Shown piece after piece: positions 52,783 to 62,307 of a stretch of DNA of 64,000 nucleotides. A program made the position numbers and the translations under genes. The notes under the pieces were generated by a model, which was not told where the DNA came from, made no database searches, and saw only the letters and a program-made list of their open reading frames with translations. This DNA comes from Pelagibius sp028280305 (GTDB taxonomy: Bacteria > Pseudomonadota > Alphaproteobacteria > Kiloniellales > Kiloniellaceae): assembly GCF_965233615.1 (NCBI RefSeq), contig NZ_OZ247495.1. The stretch is one strand, 5' to 3'. How positions within the stretch are numbered: the stretch's first letter is position 1; each line of letters starts with the position of its first letter.

Positions 52783-53226
52783 TACGAGAGAGAGATCGAC
52801 GCGGCCCTCTACGTGCCGAAGCCTGAAGCGCCGAAATGCCACGAGATCGCCGAGACTATCCGGCTGTTCGAGAACCGGGAGCAGTTACCCGATGAAGCGC
52901 TTCTCAACAATGCCGCGCTTGCGGGAATCAACCATTACACGACGCTCTGCGCTTTGCTTGGCGCCCGCGGATCCAACCAGCGCAAGGTTATCGGGCTCGT
53001 GACTAACGAGGGTGAACCGGACGAGCGGGGCCGCGTTTTGGGAGACCCTCGGGTGTTCAAAGCGACCGTCACGACACCCGGCGCCACGGCAGACCAATAC
53101 AAAGCGGTCGTTCGTCGAAATGTAGCGGCACAGTCCCGACAACCAGCAGCGCAAGCTTCTACGCACAAAGCTGAGCGCGACCAGCAAATGGCGCAGATAA
53201 CGAAGAACAAGCAAAGGCACGGATAG
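52684..53226 (+). CDS. Hypothetical protein, probably 5'-truncated
   Basis: The frame has 180 codons, but codons up to about 52785 are antisense to the TrbI remnant. From FVYEREIDAALYVP on it reads as a hydrophilic protein (NHYTTLCALLGARGS, VIGLVTNEGEPDERGRVLGDPRVF). I do not recognise the family. All in-frame ATGs lie in the TrbI-antisense part, so a true start is missing. The frame ends just as a related frame goes on at 53175. Confidence 0.45.
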   Translation: MWMIIVSRQPGRIVMVGWMLTLRSVMHWLAWFVYEREIDAALYVPKPEAPKCHEIAETIRLFENREQLPDEALLNNAALAGINHYTTLCALLGARGSNQRKVIGLVTNEGEPDERGRVLGDPRVFKATVTTPGATADQYKAVVRRNVAAQSRQPAAQASTHKAERDQQMAQITKNKQRHG

Positions 53227-53717
53227 ATGAAGCGCGACGCTCTGAGATCGTTGAAGTTCGAGCCACCTACGATCCAGCACTTGAGCAAAGCCTGAAGACG
53301 GCGAAGCCAGCCGGTATCGTTGGCCGTCTGGTCGGTGGGAATCGTGCCATCCTCGCTCGCGCCTGGTCCGGAAGCGCCGCCCAGTGCGAGAAGAATTTGG
53401 TCATCTTCTTCGAGCTTGACGGAACTGGGACCGTCGAGTGGTGGCGCAATGACCGCGACGCCTATGGCCTATTGCCTTGGCGCACCGGCCGCTGGAAACT
53501 CCGCGACGATACTGTGATCATGATCTTCGATCATCGGGTCGAGTATTCGAGCCTTCTCGGCAAGGTGCAACCGGGACCCATCAACGAGACCGCACAATTC
53601 GACCTCGTTAAGGCGGACAGCGAAGAACTCCGGTTAGCAGCTACCGGCGGAGGACTGTCACCCGGGCTGTTATTCCTCGGTGGCGAGGAGAAACTTTTCG
53701 TGCGCTGTAGCGAGTAG
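53175..53717 (+). pseudogene. Hypothetical open frame without a start, likely continuation
   Basis: From 53175 (after a TGA at 53172) to the TAG at 53715-53717 one frame stays open for about 180 codons. It reads as protein throughout (ARRSEIVEVRATYDPALEQSLKTAKPAG, WWRNDRDAYGLLPWRTGRWKL, FDLVKADSEELRL). The first ATG/GTG is only the GTG/ATG near 53397. The text fits a protein whose start lies in another frame upstream. Family not recognised. Confidence 0.45.
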
Positions 53718-53894
53718 CTCAAAATCTGCAAATGGCCATAGCGATCACTCGGTATGGCTATACCAAAGGGCCATACGCGGCCAACTGCAGTCGCTTCAAT
53801 TGGCTTACTCACTTCTATGTTAGCACATCATATGAACATCAACTTGGCGTTGGTAATGCGCCATGGCCAGATTAATATGTGATAGTCTAGCAAA

Positions 53895-54254
53895 ATGATC
53901 GCGGAAACGAAAATCGCCGAAGAGCTGCGCGCCTTGGAAGCCCGCCTGATGGACCCTCTTGTTCGACGCTCGCCACGCGAGGTTGACAGCCTTTTGGCGG
54001 ATGACTTCATTGAGTTCGGAAGTTCCGGCCGTATATACGACAAGCCGACAATGATCGAGGCGCTGCAGCAGGCTCCGGGATTTGACGGCCCACGTACGAT
54101 CACGGAGTTCAATGCTCGGGAACTCTCACCTTCGATCATGCTTGTCACCTACCGGATTCGCGAGACGGCTACCCTTCGAAGCTCAATTTGGCGGTCCAAT
54201 GGGAAGCATTGGAAGATGGCGTTCCATCAGGGAACGCGTTCAGCGCTCGAATAA
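53895..54254 (+). CDS. DUF4440 / NTF2-like protein
   Basis: 119 residues. MIAETKIAEELRALEARLMDPLVRRSPREVDSLLADDFIEFGSSGRIYDK is the N-terminal pattern of the SnoaL/DUF4440 fold, with the usual W near the end (SIWRSNGKHWKMAFHQGT). Small-molecule binding or enzymatic role unknown. It stands alone. Confidence 0.82.
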   Translation: MIAETKIAEELRALEARLMDPLVRRSPREVDSLLADDFIEFGSSGRIYDKPTMIEALQQAPGFDGPRTITEFNARELSPSIMLVTYRIRETATLRSSIWRSNGKHWKMAFHQGTRSALE

Positions 54255-54390
54255 ACGGTGACGGCTCGCGGCCAGAATTAGTCATTCGTTGGATTTGCAG
54301 CAAATGACGGCTTCGCGCCAAAATTGCTGACTCGTCAAGATACAGCCAAGACTTCTTTTGATCTGTGCAACATCGCGTTAGGGTCTACGA

Positions 54391-54900
54391 ATGGCTCTCA
54401 CGAGTACAATCACCGGCTACAACGACCGATGGCCTACGCTCTTCAATCAAGAGGCGGATCGGCTCCGCCCCCTATTCGGCGAGACTCTCGTAGATCTTCA
54501 CCACGTTGGAAGCACAGCGGTTGTCGGCTTGGCCGCGAAACCAGAAATCGACATTCTGGTTGTCGTGAACGCCACAGAGGATTTGGATCTTTGGGAAGGA
54601 GCTCTCAAGCAGTTGGGATACAGGCGGGGTGGAGATTTATCGGCCGGTCACCACTTCTTTAAACGCGACGTCGAGGGGGTGCGAACGCATAAACTGCATG
54701 TATGCCTTGTCGGACACCCACAGATTTCCCGAATGTTGAAAGTGCGCGATCACCTGCGCTCCAACGACAAAGATCGCGAGGCCTACAAAGCACTAAAGTT
54801 GCAGCTTGAAAAGGAGAGCCAGACCGGCATCGCCGAATACCTGAATGGCAAAGCTCCGTTTCTGGATGAGCTGTATCAGAAGGTTCATTCGACCGAATAG
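54391..54900 (+). CDS. GrpB-family protein (UPF0157)
   Basis: 169 residues. YNDRWPTLFNQEADRLRPLFG, DLHHVGSTAVVGLAAKPEIDILV and FFKRDVEGVRTHKLHVC are family hallmarks of the nucleotidyltransferase-like GrpB group. Complete and apparently intact. Confidence 0.88.
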   Translation: MALTSTITGYNDRWPTLFNQEADRLRPLFGETLVDLHHVGSTAVVGLAAKPEIDILVVVNATEDLDLWEGALKQLGYRRGGDLSAGHHFFKRDVEGVRTHKLHVCLVGHPQISRMLKVRDHLRSNDKDREAYKALKLQLEKESQTGIAEYLNGKAPFLDELYQKVHSTE

Positions 54901-54921
54901 CCGGCGCTCGCTGTTGTTGGG

Positions 54922-55302
54922 TCAGGAGATTCTGCAACTGACTTCGACGAGGTTGGCATCGGGATCCCGGGAGTAGACCGACATCAGCTTCCCGACTGCG
55001 CCTGCTTTCTCTGCAAGCCCCTCGACGACCTCTACGTCATGCGACCGAAGCTGCGTGATCACATCTTCAATCGGCAGATCGGTCAGGACGCAGGACTTGC
55101 CGCTGCCCGGCCCCTTTTTGTCTGCGAGGCTGGGCAGAATGTTTGCATCCTGGACGCTGATTTTGTTTGATCCGAAATGAAGCGACCATTTGCCGGCCCG
55201 TTCCTCGCGCGCCTCCAGACCAAGAACGCGCTGATAGAACTCAAGCGTGGCCTCCACACTGCTGACGCAAAGGACAGTGTGGTCGAAGCCATAGATATTC
55301 AT
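54922..55302 (-). CDS. VOC (glyoxalase/bleomycin resistance) family protein
   Basis: 126 residues. FDHTVLCVSSVEATLEFYQRVLGLEA is the opening beta-alpha unit, with the first metal-type His in DHTVLC and the C-terminal Glu in ANLVEVS. Single-domain, so it probably works as a dimer. Substrate unknown. Confidence 0.87.
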   Translation of the reverse strand: MNIYGFDHTVLCVSSVEATLEFYQRVLGLEAREERAGKWSLHFGSNKISVQDANILPSLADKKGPGSGKSCVLTDLPIEDVITQLRSHDVEVVEGLAEKAGAVGKLMSVYSRDPDANLVEVSCRIS

Positions 55303-55585
55303 GCCCTAGTTACACTGGAGTGACTGTATTTCGGCAATGCGCCCGACTGCGCGAAGCTCAAAACCATCGCCGGAACAAATGTCCGCTAAGCCCCGCATCT
55401 CGGTCATCCACAAGTCAGAGCCGAATGACCGACTTGGGTCAAGGCTGTGTGGAAACGTTGTGATGGTCTAGAATGGTTCTGATCGGCGGAGGCCGGGATG
55501 AAGCGTGCTTCCAAAAAGGCGTGTTGTCGCTGAGCTCGCCTCATAGGTTGACCGGATCTAGCCAAAAGAAGTAGTTTCCTGCAAC

Positions 55586-56242
55586 CTACTGAGAGAACCC
55601 ACCGAAATACGCACGGTACCAGGCTTTTTCGTGATGATCTTGAACGTCGGACTGTGGGGTAAAACTCGGATCTAACTTCTGACGTAGTAAGCCAAGTGTA
55701 CGAAAGTCACGTTGCGCTACAACCGGAATCCGAGTCCGGAGTAACTGGGCTGCGGCAACACCAACACCTGCACGATATTTTCTCTTTTCTGAGAACCGGC
55801 TGCCGTCAGAGATAACCTGACTGCCACAAGCTGCGCTGATGTCAGCAAGAATTGCAATCTCGATCTTGTTCTCCAAAGCAAAGTCCGACATTGCCCGAGC
55901 ACCCTGAAGCATGGCCTGGGTAACGTCGTTACCGTGCTGGTCTAAGACGCTTGCGATGCCGTCGATAACGTCAAATCCGTCCCCGCCGTGGATATCGGGC
56001 GTGGCTCTAGGTGTTCCGAGCGCATGATCCTCCGGGCAGAACGGTATTGATATCATCGTGGGCAACGATGTCAGTGATCCCAGTGATCCGCTCATTCCAT
56101 AATCCGTGCCATCGACCCCGCATTTCAACCCCGCGAGGCAGCCACTTAACATCACCCGCAGCGGATCAGAGGCATGCGGGTCGCGGATTTGAGCCATCAG
56201 ATTCGGCGCGTGGGCCAAAAGCAGCTCGTGTCTCGGTTTCAA
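55586..56242 (-). CDS. DUF523-family protein
   Basis: 218 residues. The pattern LSGCLAGLKCGVDGTDYG, IPFCPEDHALGTPRATPDI, HGNDVTQAMLQGARA, SAACGSQVISDGSRF and GVGVAAAQLL corresponds to DUF523 (SxCLxGxxCxYDG ... CPE ... GxDVT ... SPSCG). Three of the four Cys-containing family motifs are kept; the SPSCG loop reads SAACG. Function unknown; a Cys-bound metal is plausible. Confidence 0.82.
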   Translation of the reverse strand: MKPRHELLLAHAPNLMAQIRDPHASDPLRVMLSGCLAGLKCGVDGTDYGMSGSLGSLTSLPTMISIPFCPEDHALGTPRATPDIHGGDGFDVIDGIASVLDQHGNDVTQAMLQGARAMSDFALENKIEIAILADISAACGSQVISDGSRFSEKRKYRAGVGVAAAQLLRTRIPVVAQRDFRTLGLLRQKLDPSFTPQSDVQDHHEKAWYRAYFGGFSQ

Positions 56243-56370
56243 GGCAGTTCCTTACTCCAGGCAGTGATCCTATACTCGCGAGTAGATGATAAGGCATTGA
56301 GTGGTCGATACAAAGATCGCAACTCGAATTGAAAGGGTCATTCCCACGATGACAGTCGAACGACCGTTCC

Positions 56371-56389
56371 TGGCCGGAAGCGGCCATTT
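56371..56389 (+). repeat. Dispersed repeat, copy 3
   Basis: TGGCCGGAAGCGGCCATTT, with an inverted arm CGTTCCTGGCC (56365-56375) overlapping it. It resembles the copies at 47937 and 49110. Confidence 0.45.
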
Positions 56390-56465
56390 TCACGACCCGA
56401 GCGGAGGATAAATCACATCGAGTACTTGAGTTCGCGCGGCGGTGGAAACCGCCGCACGCGGGATT

Positions 56466-56745
56466 TCAGGTCACTTTGAATAGATTCCTGACCCTGCCCC
56501 AGACCTCTTCGATCCCGATGCCGCCGTTCCGGGTGTAGGCCTTGAAGGGGAAGCCTATGTAGTTAGGCAGCCAGCCCTCGACTTGTCTGCGGTCATTGCT
56601 GCCAGCGAGGCTGTCGCTAACGGCCTCCTTGGCCGCTTTCTGAGGCTTGGCGTTGACGGTCCAGAGACCGGAGCCGCCGATGGCATGGGCCACCATCAGC
56701 CGCAGGGCGACGGCAGGGTAGCCCAGCAGAACTTGAGTGGAGAGA
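56466..56745 (-). pseudogene. ParB-like plasmid/ICE protein, C-terminal remnant
   Basis: About 90 residues: YPAVALRLMVAHAIGGSGLWTV, then KAAKEAVSDSLAG and KVEGWLPxY-type QVEGWLPNYIGFPFKAYT. This is the C-terminal domain of the long ParB-nuclease proteins found on plasmids and integrative elements. The N-terminal ParB domain is missing; the upstream DNA is a different remnant. The frame opens at 56786 by chance. Confidence 0.7.
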
Positions 56746-56929
56746 AAGATCGGCTTGGGCGAATCTCGAAAATGGGGGACAGCCACATACGAAGACTACT
56801 GGTTGTGGGGGCAACGGCTTTGATCCGATTCTCCGAAACCGGTCGACGCCTCTTGCTGGTTGGGCCGATGCGTTGCTCTCCAGACGACCAGTGCGCTTGG
56901 TGTCTGTCGCACAAAGGCACATACTGCGC

Positions 56930-57230
56930 GGGCATAGGCTTGTGCCAGTATCGCACTCCACGACGATCCATAGACATGCCATCGGTCAACGCCGAGCAGG
57001 TTTCGGAGTCGTTCGATATCGTTCAAAAGATACGCCACGGTGTTGGCGTCGAACGCTTCGACGGATGCGCTGGCGTGTGGTCGGAAACGCCCTGCACCTC
57101 TCTGGTCCATCATCACAATGTGCTAGCGATCCGGGTCGAACAGGCGTGGCATGCGGGGCGACACACCATCACCCGGTCCGCCGTGCAGGAGAAGGATCAC
57201 CCGGCAGGATGGCTTCCCTCATCCCGGAAA
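56930..57230 (-). pseudogene. pip: Prolyl aminopeptidase remnant
   Basis: VILLLHGGPGDGVSPRMPRLFDPDR is followed by an in-frame TAG (near 57124), then MMDQRGAGRFRPHASASVEAFDANT and RNLLGVDRWHVYG. These are the N-terminal half of proline iminopeptidase. The nucleophile elbow reads GSSWS instead of GGSWG, and the remainder is lost. Confidence 0.72.
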
Positions 57231-57232
57231 GG

Positions 57233-57676
57233 TCAAGACCGATTCTCGAACGCCGCGCCCAGAACGATGGACGATGTCGTACGTTCGACGCCTTCGATCT
57301 CTCCGAATTCCTGCAAGACCTGGTTCAGCCGCAACGCGGTTTCCGCGTCAACGATGACGATCAGGTCGAAAGCGCCACTGACCGAATAGCAGGATCTGGC
57401 CTCGACGGTGTTACCGATCTTGCGGATGATTTCGGTTGTGTATTTCGGGTCCACGGTGAAACGCACAATCGCCTGCAGCCGTTCCTCCTCCGAATGCTTT
57501 CCCAGTCGGATCGTATAGCCGGCAATGACGCCGTCACGCTCCAGGCGGGACATGCGGTCCTGAACCGCCGAACGGGACAGGCCGAGGCGCCGTGCCAGCG
57601 AAGCCGTGGCTTCGCGTGCATTCGCCTTGAGGAGCTCGACCAATTTCGAGTCCACACTGTCTAACCTGCGTTTCAT
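57233..57676 (-). CDS. Lrp/AsnC-family transcriptional regulator
   Basis: 147 residues. Helix-turn-helix at 8-55 (KLVELLKANAREATASLARRLGLSRSAVQDRMSRLERDGVIAGY) and RAM effector domain (SCYSVSGAFDLIVIVDAETALRLNQVL). It faces the Dpp-type operon across 239 bp of AT-rich DNA and probably senses an amino acid or peptide. Confidence 0.92.
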   Translation of the reverse strand: MKRRLDSVDSKLVELLKANAREATASLARRLGLSRSAVQDRMSRLERDGVIAGYTIRLGKHSEEERLQAIVRFTVDPKYTTEIIRKIGNTVEARSCYSVSGAFDLIVIVDAETALRLNQVLQEFGEIEGVERTTSSIVLGAAFENRS

Positions 57677-57689
57677 CGGCTAATCCGTT

Positions 57690-57915
57690 ATTCTGATGGA
57701 AAATTTATCAAAAAATTGTCAATACGAGGGATTGTATCCGGTTTTACGCTTTTTTTACAATAAATCAGACAGGTATTGCATCGTTTCGACGACAATTCGC
57801 CGAACCGCTGGCACCAAGCAAAACAAGAAACCAATAACCGGAACACGATTTCGGACCCGCATTCGGAGGCCGCGCCATGGGCGCCGTCAGGCCCAACAGA
57901 GGAGTCAGGAAACCA
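57690..57915. promoter_or_regulatory. AT-rich divergent control region of lrp-like gene and Dpp operon
   Basis: The stretch 57695-57775 is far richer in A and T than its surroundings (runs such as ATTTATCAAAAAATTGTC and TTTTTTTACAATAAATC), the kind of DNA bound by Lrp proteins. I cannot place a single -35/-10 pair with confidence. Confidence 0.45.
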
Positions 57916-59454
57916 ATGAAAAAATATCTTTCTGCGCTGGCAATAGCCGCCGCGCTCAGTTCAACGGCTTTGGCGGCCGATTTGAGAACCAACATCAATG
58001 CCGACCCGGCCATGGTCGATCCGATCACCTATTCCGAACTCATTGCCGGCGACGTCATGGTCAATGTCTATGAGGGCTTTGTCGCGCTGGACGGCGATGG
58101 CAATGTGGTGCCGGCGCTGGCCGAAAGCTGGACGGCGCATGATGACGGCTTGGGATTCCGCTTCAATCTGCGTCCCGGTGTCAAATTCCACAGCAGGCGT
58201 GACTTCGGCGCCAAGGACGTCAAATACACATTCGAACAGTTGCTGATCCCCGGCAATCGCGGTGGTCTCAACGCCAGATATCTAGACAACATCGTCGGAT
58301 CGAAGGCCGTCAAGGACGGTGAAACCACCGATCTGGAAGGCGTCAAGGTGGTTGACGATCACACACTCGACGTACGTTTTTCTTCACAGGACGTGCTCTT
58401 CCCGATCTATCCGTTCTTCTTCATGGACAGCGGGATTGTCGATGAACTGGGTGAAGACTGGGCGACCAAGGCATCGGCCGGAACCGGTCCGTTCAGCTTC
58501 AAGGAATGGAATATCGGACGCAACGTTGCGCTGGAGGCATTCCCCGATTACTGGGGCGGCGCACCGGGGATCGATGGCGTACAGTTCTTGATCGTACCGA
58601 GCGGTGATACGGCCGTGTCGATGTATGAAGCCGGCGAACTGGACCTGGTCTATGCCGATACGCCGACCATCCGGCGCATCCTAAAGGACCCGCAGTTCGA
58701 GTCCGACATCATCAAGTCGCCCGCGGCGCAGATCCGCTATCTTGGCATGAACCAGAACCTCTACGAACCGTTCAAGGACGTCCGCGTGCGTGAGGCTATC
58801 TGCATCGGTTTCGACCGCAACGCGATGATCAACGGTCTCTACCAGGGTGCGGCCTTCCCGCTCTACGGCCAGGTCACGCCGGGGGTTGCCGGGTACAACC
58901 CGAACCTGAAAGAAATCCCTTACGATCCGGAGCGCGCTAAGGCTCTGCTGGCCGAAGCCGGTTATCCGAATGGCGACGGTATGCCGCCGATTAAGGTGAC
59001 CAGCACCGAGCCCAACAAGAACGACATCACCTATTTCGCCAGCCAGTTCAAGGAAGTGCTGGGCATTCCGGTCGAGGTCGAGGTCGTCGAACGCGGCACC
59101 CATATCAAGCGAATGAATGCCGGCGAAGTGCCGTTCTTCCCGTGGGGCTGGTCGGCCGGCTATCCCGATGCGCTCTACTTCCTCAGCCAGGTCTGGTACG
59201 GACCGAGCACCTACAACCGCTCGCGTTGGCAAAATGACGAGTTCGACGCTCTGATTGAAAAAGCACAGGGTACGACGGACGAGCAGGAACGCTACAAGAT
59301 GTACAACCAGGCCGAGGAAATCCTTATCAACGATTGGGGAACCTGTCCGACCACGGTACGCATGCAGGTGGCGCTGGCCAAGCCCAACGTGAAGGGCGTG
59401 GCCTTGACTCCCTTCCGGTTCCTGCCCTTCGGTGACGTGAAGATCACCGAGTAA
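57916..59454 (+). CDS. ABC peptide/oligopeptide-type binding protein (family 5)
   Basis: 512 residues from the ATG at 57916 with GGAGTCAGGA upstream; the longer start at 57877 would destroy the signal peptide (MKKYLSALAIAAALSSTALA). Family signature: NVYEGFVALDGDGNVVPALAESW, RPGVKFHSRRDFGAKDV, GTGPFSFKEW and PNGDGMPPIKVTS. It binds a peptide or related solute for the permeases that follow. Confidence 0.9.
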   Translation: MKKYLSALAIAAALSSTALAADLRTNINADPAMVDPITYSELIAGDVMVNVYEGFVALDGDGNVVPALAESWTAHDDGLGFRFNLRPGVKFHSRRDFGAKDVKYTFEQLLIPGNRGGLNARYLDNIVGSKAVKDGETTDLEGVKVVDDHTLDVRFSSQDVLFPIYPFFFMDSGIVDELGEDWATKASAGTGPFSFKEWNIGRNVALEAFPDYWGGAPGIDGVQFLIVPSGDTAVSMYEAGELDLVYADTPTIRRILKDPQFESDIIKSPAAQIRYLGMNQNLYEPFKDVRVREAICIGFDRNAMINGLYQGAAFPLYGQVTPGVAGYNPNLKEIPYDPERAKALLAEAGYPNGDGMPPIKVTSTEPNKNDITYFASQFKEVLGIPVEVEVVERGTHIKRMNAGEVPFFPWGWSAGYPDALYFLSQVWYGPSTYNRSRWQNDEFDALIEKAQGTTDEQERYKMYNQAEEILINDWGTCPTTVRMQVALAKPNVKGVALTPFRFLPFGDVKITE

Positions 59455-59492
59455 TCCAAAGCCACATCCCCAGCACTGTCGCGAGTTCAACC

Positions 59493-60431
59493 ATGTTAAA
59501 ATATGCTGCACGGCGAGTGACGGGCCTGCTGGGGGTGTGGTTCCTTGCCGTGGTCATTACCTTCATCGCCGTGCAGTTCGTGCCCGGCGATCCGATCATG
59601 GCGCTGCTTTCGGACAATTCCGGCGATGTTGAACTCGAGGCCCGGCTGCGCGCCGATTACGGTCTCGACCGTCCGCTGCCGGTTCAGTTTCTCGACTATC
59701 TGGCCAACATCGCCAACGGCAGCTTCGGGCTTTCCTACCGGTATGCCGGTGCCACCGTTTTCGAAGTGATTTCCGGCGGTCTGCTGATCTCACCGGTTCT
59801 GGCGGTGCTGGCCATCGTCATCGCCGTTCCGCTGGGCGTCATTCTCGGAGTCTTTGCCGCCCAGCGCGCCAATTCCTGGGCCGACACATCGGTGATCTTG
59901 GTTCTGGTGGCCGGTATCTCGATCCCGAATTTCGCCATGGCGTCCTTCATCGTCTATCTACTGTCGATCCAGTGGACGCTGCTTCCGGTGGCCGGTTGGG
60001 GTGGTCCCCAACACATGATCATGCCGGTAGCCATTCTGGTCATCCCACCCACCGCCTATATCGCGCGCCTCACGCGGACCTACATGCTAGAAGTGCTGCA
60101 GCAGGACTTCGTGCGGACCGCCAAGGCAAAGGGGCTGCGTGATCATCTGGTGATTTACCGCCATGCCTTGCGCAACACCTTCGTGCCGCTGCTGACGACC
60201 ATCGGCATCATCTTCGGCGGCCTGCTGTCGGGGACCTTCGTCGTCGAAACGATCTTTAACATTCCCGGGCTGGGACGACTGGCGATCGAGTCGATCTTTG
60301 CCCGCGACTACCCGGTGACCATGACCATCGTGCTCCTGTTCACGATGTTCTATTCGCTCATCAACCTGGCGGTCGATCTGGCCTATGGCGCACTCGATCC
60401 GCGCATACGTCTCGACCAGGGGAAAGACTGA
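59493..60431 (+). CDS. ABC transporter permease, DppB type
   Basis: 312 residues and six helices. The N-terminus FLAVVITFIAVQFVPGDPIMALL and the EAA loop DFVRTAKAKGLRDHLVIYRHALRNTFVPLLT are DppB-like. The next gene begins 2 bp after it. Confidence 0.9.
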   Translation: MLKYAARRVTGLLGVWFLAVVITFIAVQFVPGDPIMALLSDNSGDVELEARLRADYGLDRPLPVQFLDYLANIANGSFGLSYRYAGATVFEVISGGLLISPVLAVLAIVIAVPLGVILGVFAAQRANSWADTSVILVLVAGISIPNFAMASFIVYLLSIQWTLLPVAGWGGPQHMIMPVAILVIPPTAYIARLTRTYMLEVLQQDFVRTAKAKGLRDHLVIYRHALRNTFVPLLTTIGIIFGGLLSGTFVVETIFNIPGLGRLAIESIFARDYPVTMTIVLLFTMFYSLINLAVDLAYGALDPRIRLDQGKD

Positions 60432-60433
60432 CC

Positions 60434-61303
60434 ATGGCTGAGCCCACGGTATCGTCAGCCGCGCGGTCACGATCGGATTTTCTGCTGCGGTTTCGCCGGT
60501 CGCGCAATGCGATGATCGGCGCGACCATCGTCACGCTGGTTGTCCTGATGGCGCTGTTCGGCCCCTTTTTTATGAACCACGATCCGGTCCGGGTGAATGT
60601 CCTGGCCAGTTGGCAGGCACCCGACCAGACACATTGGATGGGAACCGACGCGCTGGGGCGTGACGTCCTTGCCCGCATCGTCCTGGGCGCGCGCGTCTCC
60701 CTGCTGGTGTCGTTTTCGGTACTGGCGATCACGCTGACGATTGGTACAGTGCTTGGAATGTGCGCCGCCTTTTTCGGCGGTTGGATCGATGCGGTCATCA
60801 TGCGGACCGTTGACATCATCTTTGCCTTTCCAGAACTGATCTTCGCCATTCTGATTGCCGCCATGCTGGGGCCAGGGACTTTAACGGTGATCATCGCCCT
60901 TTCGATGGTCTGGTGGCCTGGAATTGCGAGGCTGACCCGCTCGCTCGTGCTCGGGCTCAAACACGAGATGTTCATCGATGCGGCGACCACGTCGGGCACG
61001 CCGGTCCACAAGATCATGCGCCGGCATTTTCTGCCCAACATCGTGGCGCCGCTGATCGTGCGCGCCTCGATCGGTGTGGGGTTCATCATCATGGCCGAGG
61101 CAACGCTGAGCTTCCTCGGAATTGGCATCCAGGAACCGCAACCCACCTGGGGTGCGATGATCCGTGACGGGCTGTCGCAATTGCGCACCGATCCGCATCT
61201 TGCCCTGTTTGCCAGCCTAGCCCTGGCGACCACGATGATCGGCTTCAACCTGCTGGGGGACGGCCTGCGCGACATTCTCGATCCGAAGGTGCGCACCCAG
61301 TGA
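60434..61303 (+). CDS. ABC transporter permease, DppC type
   Basis: 289 residues. HWMGTDALGRDVLARIVLGARVSL is the DppC hallmark, and EAA-like FIDAATTSGTPVHKIMRRHFLPNI follows. The stop overlaps the GTG of the next gene (GTGA, 61300-61303). Confidence 0.9.
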   Translation: MAEPTVSSAARSRSDFLLRFRRSRNAMIGATIVTLVVLMALFGPFFMNHDPVRVNVLASWQAPDQTHWMGTDALGRDVLARIVLGARVSLLVSFSVLAITLTIGTVLGMCAAFFGGWIDAVIMRTVDIIFAFPELIFAILIAAMLGPGTLTVIIALSMVWWPGIARLTRSLVLGLKHEMFIDAATTSGTPVHKIMRRHFLPNIVAPLIVRASIGVGFIIMAEATLSFLGIGIQEPQPTWGAMIRDGLSQLRTDPHLALFASLALATTMIGFNLLGDGLRDILDPKVRTQ

Positions 61304-62307
61304 ATTCGCAAACCGACCCTTTGCTGGACGTACGTGACCTGTCGGTTTCCTTCACCGGCCTGCGCGGTTCGGTGCAGGTTCTCGACCGGGTGAGCTTTTC
61401 CGTCGACCCTGGAGAGATCGTCGGCATCGTCGGCGAAAGCGGATCCGGCAAATCGGTCACTTCGCTTGCGATCATGAGTCTCCTAGGCGCACAGGGAAAC
61501 GTCGATAGCGGCGTGATCCGTTTCGGTGACGACATGCTGACCGATTTGAGCGCAACCGAAATGCGCAAGAAACGCGGCCGCGATCTGGCGATGATTTTTC
61601 AGGAACCGTCGACCAGTTTGAACCCGATCATGACGGTCGGTTTTCAGATTGCGGAGGTGCTGATCGAGCATACCGGCGCGGACCCGGCCGACGCCCATCG
61701 ACAGGCCGTCGATCTGATGGGCAGGGTCGGCATTCCGGCTGCGGATCGGCGGGCGACAGATTATCCGCATCAGCTCTCTGGCGGCATGAAACAGCGGATC
61801 ATGATCGCCATGGCCCTGGCTTGCCAGCCCCGCCTGCTAATCGCCGACGAGCCGACCACGGCACTGGACGTGACCATCCAGGCGCAGATTCTCGACCTGA
61901 TTGTCGAGTTGCGCGACCAGCTAGACATGGCCGTGCTGCTGATCACCCATGATATGGGGGTCATTGCGGAGACGGTCGATCGGGTCGTGGTGATGTATTC
62001 CGGCCAGATCGTCGAGCAATCGACCGCCCAGCGCCTGTTCGCCGATCCGCAGCACCCCTATACACGACTGCTTTTGCGGTCGATCCCGTCGGCGCAGCTC
62101 AAGCAGGACGTGCTTCCGGTGATCGAGGGCTCGGCCGCCGCACCGTCGGAGGTATTGCCGGGGTGCCGGTTTGCACCTCGCTGCCCACTTGCCGCGCCGG
62201 AATGCGAGCGCCCGGACCTGCCGCTGCAACCAATCGCTCCCGACCACGCAGCGCGCTGCGTCCGTCTCGACGCAGCCGGGCGGTTGATAGAGGAGGTGTC
62301 GGCATGA
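61300..62307 (+). CDS. ABC transporter ATP-binding protein, DppD type
   Basis: 335 residues, GTG start inside a GTGA overlap. Walker A GESGSGKS, signature LSGGMKQR, Walker B LLIADEPT and H-loop LITHD. The C-terminal oligopeptide/dipeptide domain has GCRFAPRCPLAAPECERP with clustered Cys. One of two ATPases. Confidence 0.92.
   Translation: MNSQTDPLLDVRDLSVSFTGLRGSVQVLDRVSFSVDPGEIVGIVGESGSGKSVTSLAIMSLLGAQGNVDSGVIRFGDDMLTDLSATEMRKKRGRDLAMIFQEPSTSLNPIMTVGFQIAEVLIEHTGADPADAHRQAVDLMGRVGIPAADRRATDYPHQLSGGMKQRIMIAMALACQPRLLIADEPTTALDVTIQAQILDLIVELRDQLDMAVLLITHDMGVIAETVDRVVVMYSGQIVEQSTAQRLFADPQHPYTRLLLRSIPSAQLKQDVLPVIEGSAAAPSEVLPGCRFAPRCPLAAPECERPDLPLQPIAPDHAARCVRLDAAGRLIEEVSA

Noticed and set aside
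55303..55585. Possible small gene between the VOC and DUF523 genes
   Set aside because: No frame of useful length with a start and ribosome site; nothing recognised in the 283 bp.
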